A stretch of 64,000 nucleotides of DNA. Source: Parabacteroides sp. AD58. GTDB lineage: Bacteria; Bacteroidota; Bacteroidia; Bacteroidales; Tannerellaceae. Every line of letters begins with the position of its first letter. Positions within the stretch are counted from its first letter, which is position 1. The notes beneath the pieces were generated by a model that ran no database searches, was not told the DNA's origin, and saw only the letters and a program-made list of their open reading frames with translations. Both the position numbers and the translations under genes were made by a program. The stretch spans positions 62,001-126,000 of the forward strand of contig NZ_CP146284.1 in NCBI RefSeq assembly GCF_023744375.2, written 5' to 3'. Shown here piece after piece: positions 9,422 to 19,261 of the stretch.

Positions 9422-9459
9422 AACAAATTCAAACAGAAAACAAATAAACAGAATTTATT

Positions 9460-10788
9460 ATGAAAACTATATGCTTCTATTTTCAGATACACCAGCCGTT
9501 CCGTTTGAAAAGATATCGTTTTTTTGATATCGGGAATGACCATTATTACTATGATGATTTCCAAAATGAGGAAATTATCCGTCGAATTGCAGAGAAATGT
9601 TATTTGCCTGCTAATCGGACTATTTTGGAGATGATCAAATCAAGTGGTAATAAGTTTAAAGTTGCTTTTTCTATTTCCGGAGTTGCATTGGAGCAAATGG
9701 AAATTTATACTCCAGAAGTAATAGATTCTTTTAAAGAACTGGTAGCTACAGGAAATGTTGAATTCTTGTCTGAAACCTACGCTCATTCATTATCTTCGTT
9801 GGGTGATCCTGACGAATTCAAGCATCAAATAGATAAGCAAGAAGATAAGATTCAAACATTATTTGGTGTAAAACCTAAAGTATTCCGTAATACAGAGTTG
9901 ATTTATTCTGATGATATATCAGAAATCGTTTATGAAAAGGGATATAAAGGTATGTTGACTGAAGGAGCAAAACATATTTTGGGTTGGAAGAGTCCAAATT
10001 ATATGTATTGTTCAAGCGTTCAGCCTAATTTGCACTTGTTGCTGAAGAATGATCGTTTTAGTGAAGATTTATCAGAGCGTTTTAGTGATTATAGCTGGAA
10101 TGAATATCCATTGACTGCAGATAAATTTATTTCATGGATTGCAGCAACGCCAGAGTCTGAGCAGGTCATAAATTTGTTTATGAATTATGAAGTGCTGGGT
10201 TCTTTACATCCTGCTGAAACAGGTATTTTTGAATTCTTTAAGGCTTTACCTCGTTTTGCTGCTGAAAAAGGTATCAGTTTTTCAACTCCGTCAGAAGTAT
10301 TTGCTCTTTTGAAGCCTGTAGACAGTATTTCTGTTCCATATCCTATTTCTTGGGTTGATGAAGAGCGTGATTGTAGTTCTTGGTTAGGAAATGTTTTGCA
10401 GCAAGAAGCTTTCCGTAAGATTTGTGAAATAGGAGAACGGGTTCGCTTGTGCGATTTACGTAGAATTCGTCAGGACTGGTACTATTTGCAAAGCAGTGAT
10501 CACTTCTATTATATGAGTACAAAGCATATGGGTCGAGGAGGATTTAGTCCTTATGATAATCCTTATGACGCATTTAATAATTATATGAACGTGCTTTCTG
10601 ATTTTATTGAACGTGTTAATGCTCAGTATCCACAGGATATTGATAATGAAGAATTGAATTCATTATTAACAACGATTAAAAATCAAGGGGAAGAGATTGA
10701 AGCTTTGCAAAAAGAATTAGACAAGCTGAAGAAAAAAACTTCGACAAGAAAAAGTAAAGATGCTTCGTCTGGAACTGATAAACAATAA
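9460..10788 (+). CDS. GH57 family alpha-amylase/glucanotransferase
   Basis: A 442-residue GH57 protein. It begins with the family hallmark FYFQIHQPFRL, has FRNTELIYSD in the region of the GH57 catalytic nucleophile Glu, and MNYEVLGSLHPAETGIFEF in the region of the acid. The last 45 residues are charged and predicted coiled coil (EIEALQKELDKLKKK), an addition to the catalytic core that could mediate self-association. It is third in the alpha-glucan operon and lacks a signal peptide, so it probably acts on stored glucan in the cytoplasm, hydrolysing or transferring alpha-1,4 chains. Confidence 0.92.
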   Translation: MKTICFYFQIHQPFRLKRYRFFDIGNDHYYYDDFQNEEIIRRIAEKCYLPANRTILEMIKSSGNKFKVAFSISGVALEQMEIYTPEVIDSFKELVATGNVEFLSETYAHSLSSLGDPDEFKHQIDKQEDKIQTLFGVKPKVFRNTELIYSDDISEIVYEKGYKGMLTEGAKHILGWKSPNYMYCSSVQPNLHLLLKNDRFSEDLSERFSDYSWNEYPLTADKFISWIAATPESEQVINLFMNYEVLGSLHPAETGIFEFFKALPRFAAEKGISFSTPSEVFALLKPVDSISVPYPISWVDEERDCSSWLGNVLQQEAFRKICEIGERVRLCDLRRIRQDWYYLQSSDHFYYMSTKHMGRGGFSPYDNPYDAFNNYMNVLSDFIERVNAQYPQDIDNEELNSLLTTIKNQGEEIEALQKELDKLKKKTSTRKSKDASSGTDKQ

Positions 10789-10951
10789 GGCTTTTGACTT
10801 TTTGGGCCTGTAATATTAATTGGACAATAATTTGCTTATAAATTAAAAAAGTCATGTTTTGAGTTTGAGGGCATGGAGTATAATTTTTTGTGAAACAGTG
10901 GGAAGTTTGTTTTGCCCTCAGGTTTAAAGGTTTTTAATAGTTTATATATGG

Positions 10952-10985
10952 AAGCCGTTTCTTTGTGAAAAGAGACGGCTTTTTT
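10952..10985 (+). terminator. Terminator of the alpha-glucan operon
   Basis: A 13-bp stem (AAGCCGT...ACGGCTT with one G-U pair), a 4-nt loop and six T immediately after. Strong intrinsic terminator. The rest of the 10789-11178 gap holds the next promoter and nothing else evident. Confidence 0.9.
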
Positions 10986-11027
10986 GTGGACTGGGGAGAA
11001 GAGTTGTGGAAATATTCCTCAAGCCAA

Positions 11028-11060
11028 TTGCATGCATATCGAGTAATTATCGTAAATTTG
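11028..11060 (+). promoter_or_regulatory. Promoter of the efflux operon
   Basis: -7 box TAAATTTG (11053-11060), with a partial -33 element TTG (11028-11030) 22 bp upstream. The expected start is near 11067, about 110 nt before ATG 11179. I see no clear operator palindrome. Confidence 0.55.
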
Positions 11061-11178
11061 CATTCTATAATTCTATGAATTAGCTCGATAGCAAATATAG
11101 GTGAGTTTTACTAATATTTTGGTACGATTATTTCTTTATTCTATGCGATGTAGTATTAATTTTTTAGGTAGAAGAACA

Positions 11179-12351
11179 ATGTTAGGTATGTTAGGGAAAA
11201 AGCAATGGCCGCTTTATGCCTTTTTAGGGTTAGCTGTTTTTATGGCTGGTTGTAAAAAGAAAGTTGAGCCGCAATTGCCGATTGTCATCGTAGAAAAGCC
11301 TGTTAAAAAGGATGTTCAGATTTACGGAGAGTATGTCGGAACAATTAAAGCAGAGAGTTTTGTGGAAATACATGCTCGTGTGGAAGGTTATCTCGAGAAT
11401 ATGATGTTTGAAGAAGGAAAGAGAGTGAAGCAGGGCGATCCTTTGTTTATTATTAGTCCGGCTTTATATAAAGCTCGTGTAGAAAAGGCAAAAGCTCAAC
11501 TTAAAAAGAATGAAGTGCAAGCTGCTAAAGCTGCGCGTGATGTTCAGCGTTTGACTCCATTGTATGAACAGCACGCAGCAAGTCAATTAGATTTAGATAA
11601 TGCAATCGCTGCCAAAGAAAATGCTGAAGCTGATGTGGCGATGAGCAAAGCTGATTTAGATCAGGCTAATTTGGAATTGAGCTATACACGAGTAACTTCA
11701 CCAATTACAGGATATATCAGCGAACGGTTAGTAGATATAGGTACACTGGTGGGGCCTGGTTCAAAATCAAAGTTGGCAACAGTGGTAAAAAGCGATACTG
11801 TCAATGTTGATTTTAAAATGACAGCTTTGGATTATTTAAGAGCTGAACGTAGAAATGTCAAATTTGGAGTTCAGGATACCACTCGTTCTTGGCAGCCTAC
11901 AGTGACGGTTACTTTAGCAGATAATTCTGAATACCCTGTTAAAGGTATCGTTGACTTTGCTGACCCTTCAGTAGATCCCAAGACGGGAACTTTTACGGTA
12001 CGTGCTATTTTGCCTAACCCTAACCGTAAATTATTGCCTGGTCAGGCAACGCGAGTAAAATTATTGTTGGATGTTCGTGAACGTGCTATTGTTATTCCTC
12101 GTAAAGCTTTATCGATAGAAAAAGGAGGAGCCTTCATTTATGTGTTGCGCCGTGATGACGTAGCTGAAAAGCGTTTTGTTCAGATTGGTCCTGAGTTTGA
12201 TAATTCTGTTGTAATTGAACGAGGATTGGGTGAAAACGAACGAGTTGTAGTTGAAGGTTACAATAAACTAGAGCCTAATGTAAAAGTTCAGCCAGTACTT
12301 TCGAGTGATGATAAAGCTATTCAAGCATTAAGAGAAAAGGAGGAAGAATAA
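11179..12351 (+). CDS. RND efflux periplasmic adaptor (membrane fusion protein), lipoprotein
   Basis: From ATG 11179 the product has 390 residues with a lipoprotein signal ending FMAGC (lipid-modified C25), so it is probably anchored to the inner membrane. The HlyD/AcrA-type layout follows: barrel-sandwich half-motif (EIHARVEGYLENMMFEEGKRV), a coiled-coil hairpin rich in Lys/Ala/Glu, and the matching lipoyl half with SPITGYISERLVDIGTLV. Beta-barrel and membrane-proximal domains end with ENERVVVEGYNKLEPNVKV. A longer frame opens at GTG 11101, but the lipoprotein signal fits ATG 11179. Its stop is 1 bp before the pump gene, so the two are co-translated. Confidence 0.93.
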   Translation: MLGMLGKKQWPLYAFLGLAVFMAGCKKKVEPQLPIVIVEKPVKKDVQIYGEYVGTIKAESFVEIHARVEGYLENMMFEEGKRVKQGDPLFIISPALYKARVEKAKAQLKKNEVQAAKAARDVQRLTPLYEQHAASQLDLDNAIAAKENAEADVAMSKADLDQANLELSYTRVTSPITGYISERLVDIGTLVGPGSKSKLATVVKSDTVNVDFKMTALDYLRAERRNVKFGVQDTTRSWQPTVTVTLADNSEYPVKGIVDFADPSVDPKTGTFTVRAILPNPNRKLLPGQATRVKLLLDVRERAIVIPRKALSIEKGGAFIYVLRRDDVAEKRFVQIGPEFDNSVVIERGLGENERVVVEGYNKLEPNVKVQPVLSSDDKAIQALREKEEE

Positions 12352-12352
12352 T

Positions 12353-15300
12353 ATGAAGCCTGGTTTCTTTATTGACCGTCCGGTATTTTCTACTGTTCTG
12401 TCTATTCTGATTGTATTAGTAGGACTCATCGGCTTGATCATGCTGCCTATCGAGCAGTATCCCCAGATAACCCCTCCGGTAGTAAAGATTGGAGCTACTT
12501 ACCCTGGTGCAAATGCTTTGACTCTTTCTCAAGCAGTTGCTACTCCAATTGAACAGGAATTGAATGGAACTCCCGGAATGATATATATGCAAAGTAGTAG
12601 TTCGAATTCAGGATCATTAAACATTACTGTGACATTTGATGTTTCTGCCAATCCGGACTTGGCGGCTGTTGAGGTTCAGAACCGTGTGAAACTGGCAGAA
12701 AGCCGTTTGCCTGCTGAAGTGATCCAAAATGGTATCACCATTGAAAAACAGGCTCCAAGTCAGTTGATGACATTAACATTGATGTCTGATGATCCCAAAT
12801 TTGATGAGATTTATCTGAGTAACTTTGCTACAATTAATGTATTGGATGTTATTCGTCGTATTCCAGGAGTAGGACGTGTATCTAATATTGGTAGCCGATA
12901 TTATGGTATGCAGATATGGGTATATCCGGATCGTCTGGCCAATATGGGATTAACGGTAAAAGATTTACAGGATGCTTTGAAAGATCAAAACAGAGAATCA
13001 GCAGCCGGTGAATTTGGTAAACAGCCGATTTTGGATGTAGATGTAACCTTGCCTGTTACTTCATCTGGACGTCTTTCTACTGTAGAAGAATTTGAAAATA
13101 TTGTCATCCGGGCAAATTCTGATGGCTCAATCGTCCGTATGCGCGATGTAGCTCGTGTTTCATTGGAAGCATCTTCATATTCAACAGAAAGTGGTATTAA
13201 CGGAAAGAATGCGGCCATTTTGGGCATTTATATGTTACCAGGGGCTAATGCTTTGGAAGTAGCAAAAAGTGTTCGTGCTGAAATGGCTGAAATCAGCAAA
13301 AACTTTCCGGAAGGTGTAGAATATAATTTCCCGTTTGATATGACGGAATATATTTCCCAATCTGTACATGAAGTTTATAAGACATTGTTTGAAGCTTTGT
13401 TCTTGGTTATTTTAGTTGTATTCTTGTCATTACAGAATTGGCGTGCGGCATTAATTCCAACTATAGCTGTGCCTATTTCGTTAATTGGTACATTTGGATT
13501 TATGTTGGTCATGGGCTTCTCTTTGAATATGCTGACATTGTTAGGATTGATTTTGGCTATTGGTATTGTGGTGGATGATGCCATTGTCGTGGTAGAAAAT
13601 GTTGAGCGTATTATTAATGAGGAAAATATTTCAACGCGTGAGGCTACCCATAGGGCCATGAAGGAATTGTCGGGAGCTTTGATTGCTACTTCCATGGTTT
13701 TGGTAGCTGTATTCGTCCCTGTGAGTTTTCTGAGTGGTATCACCGGGCAGCTATATCGTCAGTTCTCTATTACGATTGCTGTATCGGTAATGCTTTCAAC
13801 CGTAGTTGCATTAACATTGAGTCCGGCAATGTGTGCTATCATTTTACGTCCATCTAAGCATGAAAAGAAGAATATCGTGTTCCGGAAGATTAATGAATGG
13901 CTTGAAAAAGGAAATCATAAATACACAAATATATTACGTCGGGTAATGAATATGCCTAAGCGTGTACTTGCTGGCTTTGGTATGGTATTGGTTATGATTT
14001 TTGTTATGAGTCATTTATTACCTACTTCTTTTATTCCAGAAGAAGATCAGGGATTCTTTACGGTGGAAATAGAATTACCTGAAGGTGCAACATTGGAACG
14101 TACACGAGTTGTAACAGACCGATTGATTGATTTTCTGAATCATCAACCTGCAGTTGCCTATGTCCAAAATGTAACGGGTAGTAGTAATCGGTTAGGTACA
14201 ACGCAAAATCGTGCTACGCTTACTGTTATTTTAAAGCCGTGGGAAGAGCGTAAATCTGGAGATATGGGAGTTGAAGACGTGATGGAGACAGTCCGGAAAG
14301 AACTTTATTATTATCCAGAAGTGGTTGGTTATGTCAATAGACCACCTGTCATTCCTGGTTTAGGAGAAAGTGGAGGTCTTGAGATGCAGTTGGAAGCGAG
14401 GGGAGAAGCCACGTGGGATGATTTGGTTCAGGCTACTGATACATTCTTGTATTATGCCAAGAAAGCGCCCGAGCTGCATAGTGTTTCATCTGCCATGCAG
14501 GCTGATATACCTCAGATATATTTTGACGTGGATCGTGATCATGCAAAATTCTTAGGAATTCCGATGGCTGATATTTTTTCAACCATGAAAGCTTATTTAG
14601 GATCGGTTTATGTGAACGATTTTAATATGTTTAACCGTATTTATCGTGTCTATATCCAGGCTGAGGCTCCTTATCGAGCAAATAAAGAAAGTTTAGGACT
14701 TTTCTTTGTGCGAACCGGTAGTGGCGCGATGGTACCTCTTACGGCATTAGGCACGACACAATATACAACGGGGCCTGGTACAATCAAGCGCTTTAATATG
14801 TTCTCGACAGCACCTATCAATGCCGTTGCGGCTCCTGGATATAGTACAGGTGAGGCGATGAAAGCATTGGAACGTATTGCCAAAGAACATTTATCAGATA
14901 ATATTGCAATTGAATGGAGTGGCCTGTCTTATCAGGAAAACAAAGCAGGAGGCCAGACCGGATTTATTTTGGCATTGATCTTCTTGTTTGTATTCTTGTT
15001 CTTGGCTGCTCAGTATGAAAGCTGGATTGTGCCAATTGCGGTATTGCTTTCTTTACCTATTGCGGCGCTTGGAGCTTTTCTCGGAATATGGATAACTGGG
15101 TTGGAAAATGATGTATATTTCCAGATCGGTTTGGTGACATTGATAGGTCTGGCTGCTAAAAATGCCATTTTGATTGTTGAGTTTGCGAAGGTACAGGTTG
15201 ATGAAGGCGTTGATCCTGTGCAGGCTGCAATTCATGCAGCGCAGATGCGTTTTCGCCCGATTTTGATGACTTCCTTGGCTTTTGTATTAGGTATGTTGCC

Positions 15301-16855
15301 TTTGGTTATTGCTTCTGGTCCGGGTTCTGCATCGCGTCATAGTATAGGAACAGGTATTTTCTTTGGTATGTTGGTTGCCATTACCATCGGTATAGTTATG
15401 GTCCCATTCTTTTTTGTCTTGATTTATAAGATAAAAAAGGGCATACGTTTGAATCGCATCTCTCGTTTGCCACGGATACCTCACATTAAGAAAGTAGCTC
15501 CGTGGGTGGTTTTAGCCTTGTCTGTACTGGCATTTTCATCTTGTAAGGTAGGAAAAGAATATGCACGTCCAGATCTGAATTTGCCAGAATCGATTGATGC
15601 CTCTGTAACAGATACGGCTTCTGTTTCGGATATTCCTTGGCAAAGCTTATATAAGGATACTGTTCTTCAAGGATTGATAAATAAAGCATTGGAGAATAAT
15701 AAAGATATGAAGATTGCTGCAGCCAAGATAAAAGAAATGGTAGCAGCCAAACGTATTTCTTTTTCCCGATTGTTCCCTTCTATAGGCGCTAATTTACATG
15801 CTGAAAAAGAGGTTTTAAACTATGGGGGAAATAACCGAAAACCGGATCCGGAGTTTGATGCCAAATTGACATTAGCTTGGGAGTTGGATTTATGGGGAAA
15901 TATTCGTTGGGCAACTGAAGCCGATTTGGCTGCATACATGCAGAGCATTGAAGCTCAGCGTGCTTTAAAGCTGACTATTGTAGCGGGTGTAGCTGCTTCA
16001 TATTATCAATTATGTGCTCTGGATCAAGAATTATCGATAGTCAGACAAACATTGGAAGCCCGAAAAGAGGGACTCCATTTGGCTAAGTTACGTTATGAAG
16101 GTGGATTAACTTCTGAAACAGCTTATAACCAAGCGGTAGTAGAATTGGCACGTACAGAAACCTTGATTCCGAACTTAGAGCGGCAGATTAAAATTAAGGA
16201 AAGTGATCTGGCCATGTTGTTAGGCGATTATTCGCATGATATACCTCGTGGCCAACGGTTGTCAGAACAACAGTTACCGGATGCGCTGCCGATAGGTTTA
16301 CCTTCTTCTTTATTGGAAAGACGTCCGGATGTCCGTCAGGCAGAATTTAGTCTAAAAGAAGCTAATGCGCAAGTGGGCGTTGCTTATACAGACTTGTTTC
16401 CTAAAATTGCCTTAACAGGTAATTTGGGCTTTGAAAGTGCTGAGTTAGGTGATCTATTGAAAAGTCCGGCTTGGTTTTTAGCTGGTAACTTATTGCAGCC
16501 TTTATTTGCCATGGGGCGAAACAAGGCGAAGGTGAAAGTTGCCCAGGCAAAATATGAGCAGGAGGTGTATAGTTATGAGAAGACGGTTATTGGCGCATTT
16601 AAAGAGGTGAATGATGCGATTGTTTCTATCCGAAAGGCAAAGGAAGTCCGTCAGTCACAAGCTAAGCTGGAGATAGCAGCCCGTAAATATTTGGAGCTTG
16701 CCCAGTTGCAATATATCAATGGTGTTTCGAGTTACATGGATGTGTTGGATGCGCAACGTGAGCTGTTAAGTGCTCAATTAGGTTTGAACTCGGCTGTATG
16801 TAACGAGCTGCTTACGGTAGTTTATTTATATAAGGCACTTGGAGGAGGATATTAA
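12353..16855 (+). CDS. Fused RND efflux pump (HAE1) and TolC/NodT-type outer-membrane channel
   Basis: A 1500-residue ORF. Residues 1 to about 1030 form a complete HAE1-family RND permease: N-terminal FFIDRPVFSTVLSILIVLVG, the GIVVDDAIVVVENVER helix with the proton-relay Asp pair, and the GLAAKNAILIVEFAK helix of the second half. After the last permease helix comes a basic stretch (KIKKGIRLNRISRLPRIPHI), a hydrophobic segment (about 1049-1062) and LAFSSC with C1064. That is a lipoprotein signal inside the ORF. Residues 1064-1500 are a full OprM/NodT-type channel, including LERRPDVRQAEFSLKEANAQVG. Normally these are two genes. No stop codon or good ATG separates them. Either the polyprotein is cut at C1064 by signal peptidase II or a non-ATG internal start is used. 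Confidence 0.93.
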   Translation: MKPGFFIDRPVFSTVLSILIVLVGLIGLIMLPIEQYPQITPPVVKIGATYPGANALTLSQAVATPIEQELNGTPGMIYMQSSSSNSGSLNITVTFDVSANPDLAAVEVQNRVKLAESRLPAEVIQNGITIEKQAPSQLMTLTLMSDDPKFDEIYLSNFATINVLDVIRRIPGVGRVSNIGSRYYGMQIWVYPDRLANMGLTVKDLQDALKDQNRESAAGEFGKQPILDVDVTLPVTSSGRLSTVEEFENIVIRANSDGSIVRMRDVARVSLEASSYSTESGINGKNAAILGIYMLPGANALEVAKSVRAEMAEISKNFPEGVEYNFPFDMTEYISQSVHEVYKTLFEALFLVILVVFLSLQNWRAALIPTIAVPISLIGTFGFMLVMGFSLNMLTLLGLILAIGIVVDDAIVVVENVERIINEENISTREATHRAMKELSGALIATSMVLVAVFVPVSFLSGITGQLYRQFSITIAVSVMLSTVVALTLSPAMCAIILRPSKHEKKNIVFRKINEWLEKGNHKYTNILRRVMNMPKRVLAGFGMVLVMIFVMSHLLPTSFIPEEDQGFFTVEIELPEGATLERTRVVTDRLIDFLNHQPAVAYVQNVTGSSNRLGTTQNRATLTVILKPWEERKSGDMGVEDVMETVRKELYYYPEVVGYVNRPPVIPGLGESGGLEMQLEARGEATWDDLVQATDTFLYYAKKAPELHSVSSAMQADIPQIYFDVDRDHAKFLGIPMADIFSTMKAYLGSVYVNDFNMFNRIYRVYIQAEAPYRANKESLGLFFVRTGSGAMVPLTALGTTQYTTGPGTIKRFNMFSTAPINAVAAPGYSTGEAMKALERIAKEHLSDNIAIEWSGLSYQENKAGGQTGFILALIFLFVFLFLAAQYESWIVPIAVLLSLPIAALGAFLGIWITGLENDVYFQIGLVTLIGLAAKNAILIVEFAKVQVDEGVDPVQAAIHAAQMRFRPILMTSLAFVLGMLPLVIASGPGSASRHSIGTGIFFGMLVAITIGIVMVPFFFVLIYKIKKGIRLNRISRLPRIPHIKKVAPWVVLALSVLAFSSCKVGKEYARPDLNLPESIDASVTDTASVSDIPWQSLYKDTVLQGLINKALENNKDMKIAAAKIKEMVAAKRISFSRLFPSIGANLHAEKEVLNYGGNNRKPDPEFDAKLTLAWELDLWGNIRWATEADLAAYMQSIEAQRALKLTIVAGVAASYYQLCALDQELSIVRQTLEARKEGLHLAKLRYEGGLTSETAYNQAVVELARTETLIPNLERQIKIKESDLAMLLGDYSHDIPRGQRLSEQQLPDALPIGLPSSLLERRPDVRQAEFSLKEANAQVGVAYTDLFPKIALTGNLGFESAELGDLLKSPAWFLAGNLLQPLFAMGRNKAKVKVAQAKYEQEVYSYEKTVIGAFKEVNDAIVSIRKAKEVRQSQAKLEIAARKYLELAQLQYINGVSSYMDVLDAQRELLSAQLGLNSAVCNELLTVVYLYKALGGGY

Positions 16856-16871
16856 ACTACATCATTGATAA

Positions 16872-16933
16872 AGAGTGATTCTGTAGGGAGACGAAATAAT
16901 AAATTTTATCTTGCTTACAGGTCACTTTTTTTT
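16872..16933 (+). terminator. Terminator after efflux operon
   Basis: Stem AGTGA-(TT)-CTGTA pairs with TTACAG-G-TCACT, with a loop of about 30 nt, followed by eight T. The long loop makes it a moderate candidate. Confidence 0.55.
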
Positions 16934-16965
16934 ATGCTTTAGCCATTAAAACAGTTCCATTTTGG

Positions 16966-17017
16966 TTCTCGTTGGTTTTAAATTCATTTCTCGTTTATTT
17001 TAATTTTATTTCTCGTT
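16966..17017 (+). repeat. Three TTCTCGTT direct repeats at exact 22-bp spacing upstream of grpE
   Basis: TTCTCGTT occurs at 16966-16973, 16988-16995 and 17010-17017. The third copy touches the -7 box of grpE-dnaJ, so these could be an operator for a heat-shock regulator bound on one face of the helix. They also resemble the other exact-period intergenic arrays in this window. Confidence 0.6.
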
Positions 17018-17024
17018 ATTTTTG
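17017..17024 (+). promoter_or_regulatory. -7 box of grpE-dnaJ
   Basis: TATTTTTG matches TAnnTTTG. No good -33 TTTG is seen at the right distance, so an activator or alternative element may act. The leader would be about 210 nt, AT-rich, with no convincing gene. Confidence 0.55.
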
Positions 17025-17238
17025 CAACTGCTTTATTACTCTTGTCCTTTTATTTATTTTGAGATAAAGGAAAGCTGGAAGCATATAATAATTGAAGAGA
17101 AAATAAAAGAAGATTTTGGCAACCTTTTTGTATCTATAAAGAGTAGTATACAAAGAAATGTAGATATTAAAAAGCCAATAACTGAAAAACTTGTCTTGTA
17201 TACAAATGATAATAGGTTGGAAATAAATATATTATAAT

Positions 17239-17826
17239 ATGAGCAATAAGCATTTTGAAGAGAAGAAAAATTCTTCGGAAAAAGAAAATCAAGAAGTTGT
17301 GACAGAAGAAACGACAAATTTGCAGGAAGAAAAGGCAAATTTGTCAGAAAAAGTTGATGAAGCAGACAAAGTGTCTGCTGAATTAGCCGAGTTACAAAAG
17401 AAATATGATGAGTTAAATAATTCTCATTTGCGTTTAAGAGCTGAATTTGACAATTATCGGAAACGTACTTTGCGTGAAAAAAGCGAATTGATTAAAAATG
17501 GAGGAGAAAATGCCTTGACTCAATTGCTTCCTGTTGTTGATGATTTTGAACGTGCTTTACAAAATATCCATAAAGCAGAAGACTTGGCAGGAGTAGCCGA
17601 AGGCGTTGATTTAATATATAACAAGTTCATTTCCTATTTAACGAGCCAGGGAGTAAAAGCTTTGGAAGTAGTTGGCAAGCCTTTTAATATAGATCAGAGT
17701 GAGGCAATCGCTACGATCCCTGCCCCGGAAGAAGGATTGAAAGGTAAAGTGCTGGATTGTGTCCAGACAGGATATATGTTAAATGAAAAAGTGATTCGTC
17801 ACGCAAAAGTTGTCGTAGGAGAATAA
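17239..17826 (+). CDS. grpE: Nucleotide exchange factor GrpE
   Basis: A 195-residue GrpE. A long charged coiled coil (about residues 10-75) leads into the hallmark RAEFDNYRKRTLREKSEL, then VVDDFERAL, and a C-terminal beta domain with YMLNEKVIRHAKVVVGE. It releases ADP from DnaK. It lies 15 bp upstream of dnaJ and is probably co-transcribed with it. dnaK is not in the window. Confidence 0.97.
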   Translation: MSNKHFEEKKNSSEKENQEVVTEETTNLQEEKANLSEKVDEADKVSAELAELQKKYDELNNSHLRLRAEFDNYRKRTLREKSELIKNGGENALTQLLPVVDDFERALQNIHKAEDLAGVAEGVDLIYNKFISYLTSQGVKALEVVGKPFNIDQSEAIATIPAPEEGLKGKVLDCVQTGYMLNEKVIRHAKVVVGE

Positions 17827-17841
17827 TAATAGTTTACCAAA

Positions 17842-18996
17842 ATGGCGAAGAGAGATTATTACGAAGTGCTGGGTGTAGACAAAAATGCATCTGAAGAAGA
17901 AATAAAGAAGGCTTATCGTAAAAAAGCAATTCAATATCACCCTGATAAAAATCCGGGGGATAAAGAAGCTGAAGAAAAGTTTAAAGAAGCGGCTGAGGCC
18001 TATGATGTGTTGAGCGATCCTCAAAAACGTCAGCGTTATGATCAGTTTGGTCATGCGGGAGTTGGTGGTGCATCTCAATCTGGAGGTTTCGGTGGAGGAA
18101 TGTCTATGGAAGATATTTTCTCACAGTTCGGAGATATTTTTGGAGGTCATTTCGGTAGTTTTGGTGGCTTTGGTGGCTTTGGCGGACAGCGTGGTGGCCG
18201 TCGGGTAAATCGGGGTTCTGATTTGCGTGTTAAGGTTAAACTTTCCTTGAAAGATATTGCTACAGGAGTAGAAAAGAAAATCAAGGTAAAGAAATACGTA
18301 GCTTGTTCACATTGTCATGGCACCGGTGCAGAAGGTAGTGACGGAACAAAGACTTGTGATACGTGCAAAGGCTCGGGTGTTGTAACAAGAATTGCCAATA
18401 CCATTTTGGGACAAATGCAGACACAAACCACTTGCCCTACTTGTGGAGGTGAAGGTAAGGTTATTGTGAAGAAATGTACAAACTGTAATGGTGAAGGAAT
18501 TGTCCGGGATGAGGAAGTCATAACGATTAATATTCCTGCAGGTGTTGCAGAAGGCATGCAGCTTTCTATGAATGGAAAGGGAAATGCAGCCAGACATGGA
18601 GGTATTAATGGTGATTTGTTGATTTTGGTGGAAGAAGAGCCTCATCCAGAATTGTTACGTGATGAAAACGATTTGATCTATAATTTGCTGTTGAGTTTTC
18701 CTCAGGCTGCTTTAGGAGGTTCGGTGGAAGTTCCTACGGTTGATGGAAAAGTAAAAGTAAAAATCGATCCAGGTACACAACCGGGTAAGGTTTTAAGATT
18801 ACGGAACAAGGGGCTTCCTTCAGTAAATGGTTATGGAACGGGTGATTTATTGGTGAATGTCAGTGTATATGTTCCAGAAAATCTCTCTCAGTCAGAAAAA
18901 GATACGTTGAACGGCTTAGAAAATTCTCCTAATTTTCAGCCGAACAAAACCATGAAAGAAAAGTTCTTTGATAAATTCAGACGACTTTTTAATTAA
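17842..18996 (+). CDS. dnaJ: Chaperone DnaJ (type I Hsp40)
   Basis: A 384-residue full type-I DnaJ. It has a J domain with the HPD motif in [11 protein letters not shown], then a Gly/Phe-rich region (about 75-125) dominated by GGFGGFGG. The zinc region has four C-x2-C-x-G-x-G modules beginning [24 protein letters not shown] and CTNCNGEG, followed by the two-part substrate-binding C-terminal domain. It delivers clients to DnaK and stimulates its ATPase. Second gene of the heat-shock pair with grpE. Confidence 0.98.
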   Translation: MAKRDYYEVLGVDKNASEEEIKKAYRKKAIQYHPDKNPGDKEAEEKFKEAAEAYDVLSDPQKRQRYDQFGHAGVGGASQSGGFGGGMSMEDIFSQFGDIFGGHFGSFGGFGGFGGQRGGRRVNRGSDLRVKVKLSLKDIATGVEKKIKVKKYVACSHCHGTGAEGSDGTKTCDTCKGSGVVTRIANTILGQMQTQTTCPTCGGEGKVIVKKCTNCNGEGIVRDEEVITINIPAGVAEGMQLSMNGKGNAARHGGINGDLLILVEEEPHPELLRDENDLIYNLLLSFPQAALGGSVEVPTVDGKVKVKIDPGTQPGKVLRLRNKGLPSVNGYGTGDLLVNVSVYVPENLSQSEKDTLNGLENSPNFQPNKTMKEKFFDKFRRLFN

Positions 18997-19019
18997 TAGG
19001 ACTATACGTTAATTGGGAA

Positions 19020-19096
19020 TAAGCCAAGTCTTTATAATCGCAATTCTCTTTATTATAAAAAAGAGAGAAAGAGCGATAAAAGACTTGGCTTATTTT
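19020..19096 (+). terminator. Long terminator hairpin after dnaJ
   Basis: AAGCCAAGTCTTT (19021-19033) pairs perfectly with AAAGACTTGGCTT (19079-19091), and the stem extends inward (AATCGC/GCGAT and TCTCTTT/AAGAGA) to a short A-rich loop. TATTTTG follows, a moderate T-tail. An unusually long stem of about 30 bp. Confidence 0.8.
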
Positions 19097-19200
19097 GTTA
19101 TGGAGCTTAAGAAAGGGGTAAACATATTAAATATTCCACTTTGAATTACTTTTTCATGATAAATATTAAAAAAAATCCCTCTACTTTCCAAAAAGAAGTG

Positions 19201-19208
19201 TACCTTTG
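19201..19208 (+). promoter_or_regulatory. -7 box of the methylmalonyl-CoA operon
   Basis: TACCTTTG fits TAnnTTTG and lies 53 bp before mce. No matching -33 TTTG is visible. Confidence 0.55.
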
Positions 19209-19261
19209 CCCTAAAGGATCATGAAAACCTGAAAAATATAAACTAATAAATTCTAAACACA

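Noticed and set aside
17022..17237. 71-codon frame upstream of grpE
   Set aside because: It starts with TTG inside the -7 box and would lie before the transcript start. It looks like an AT-rich leader.
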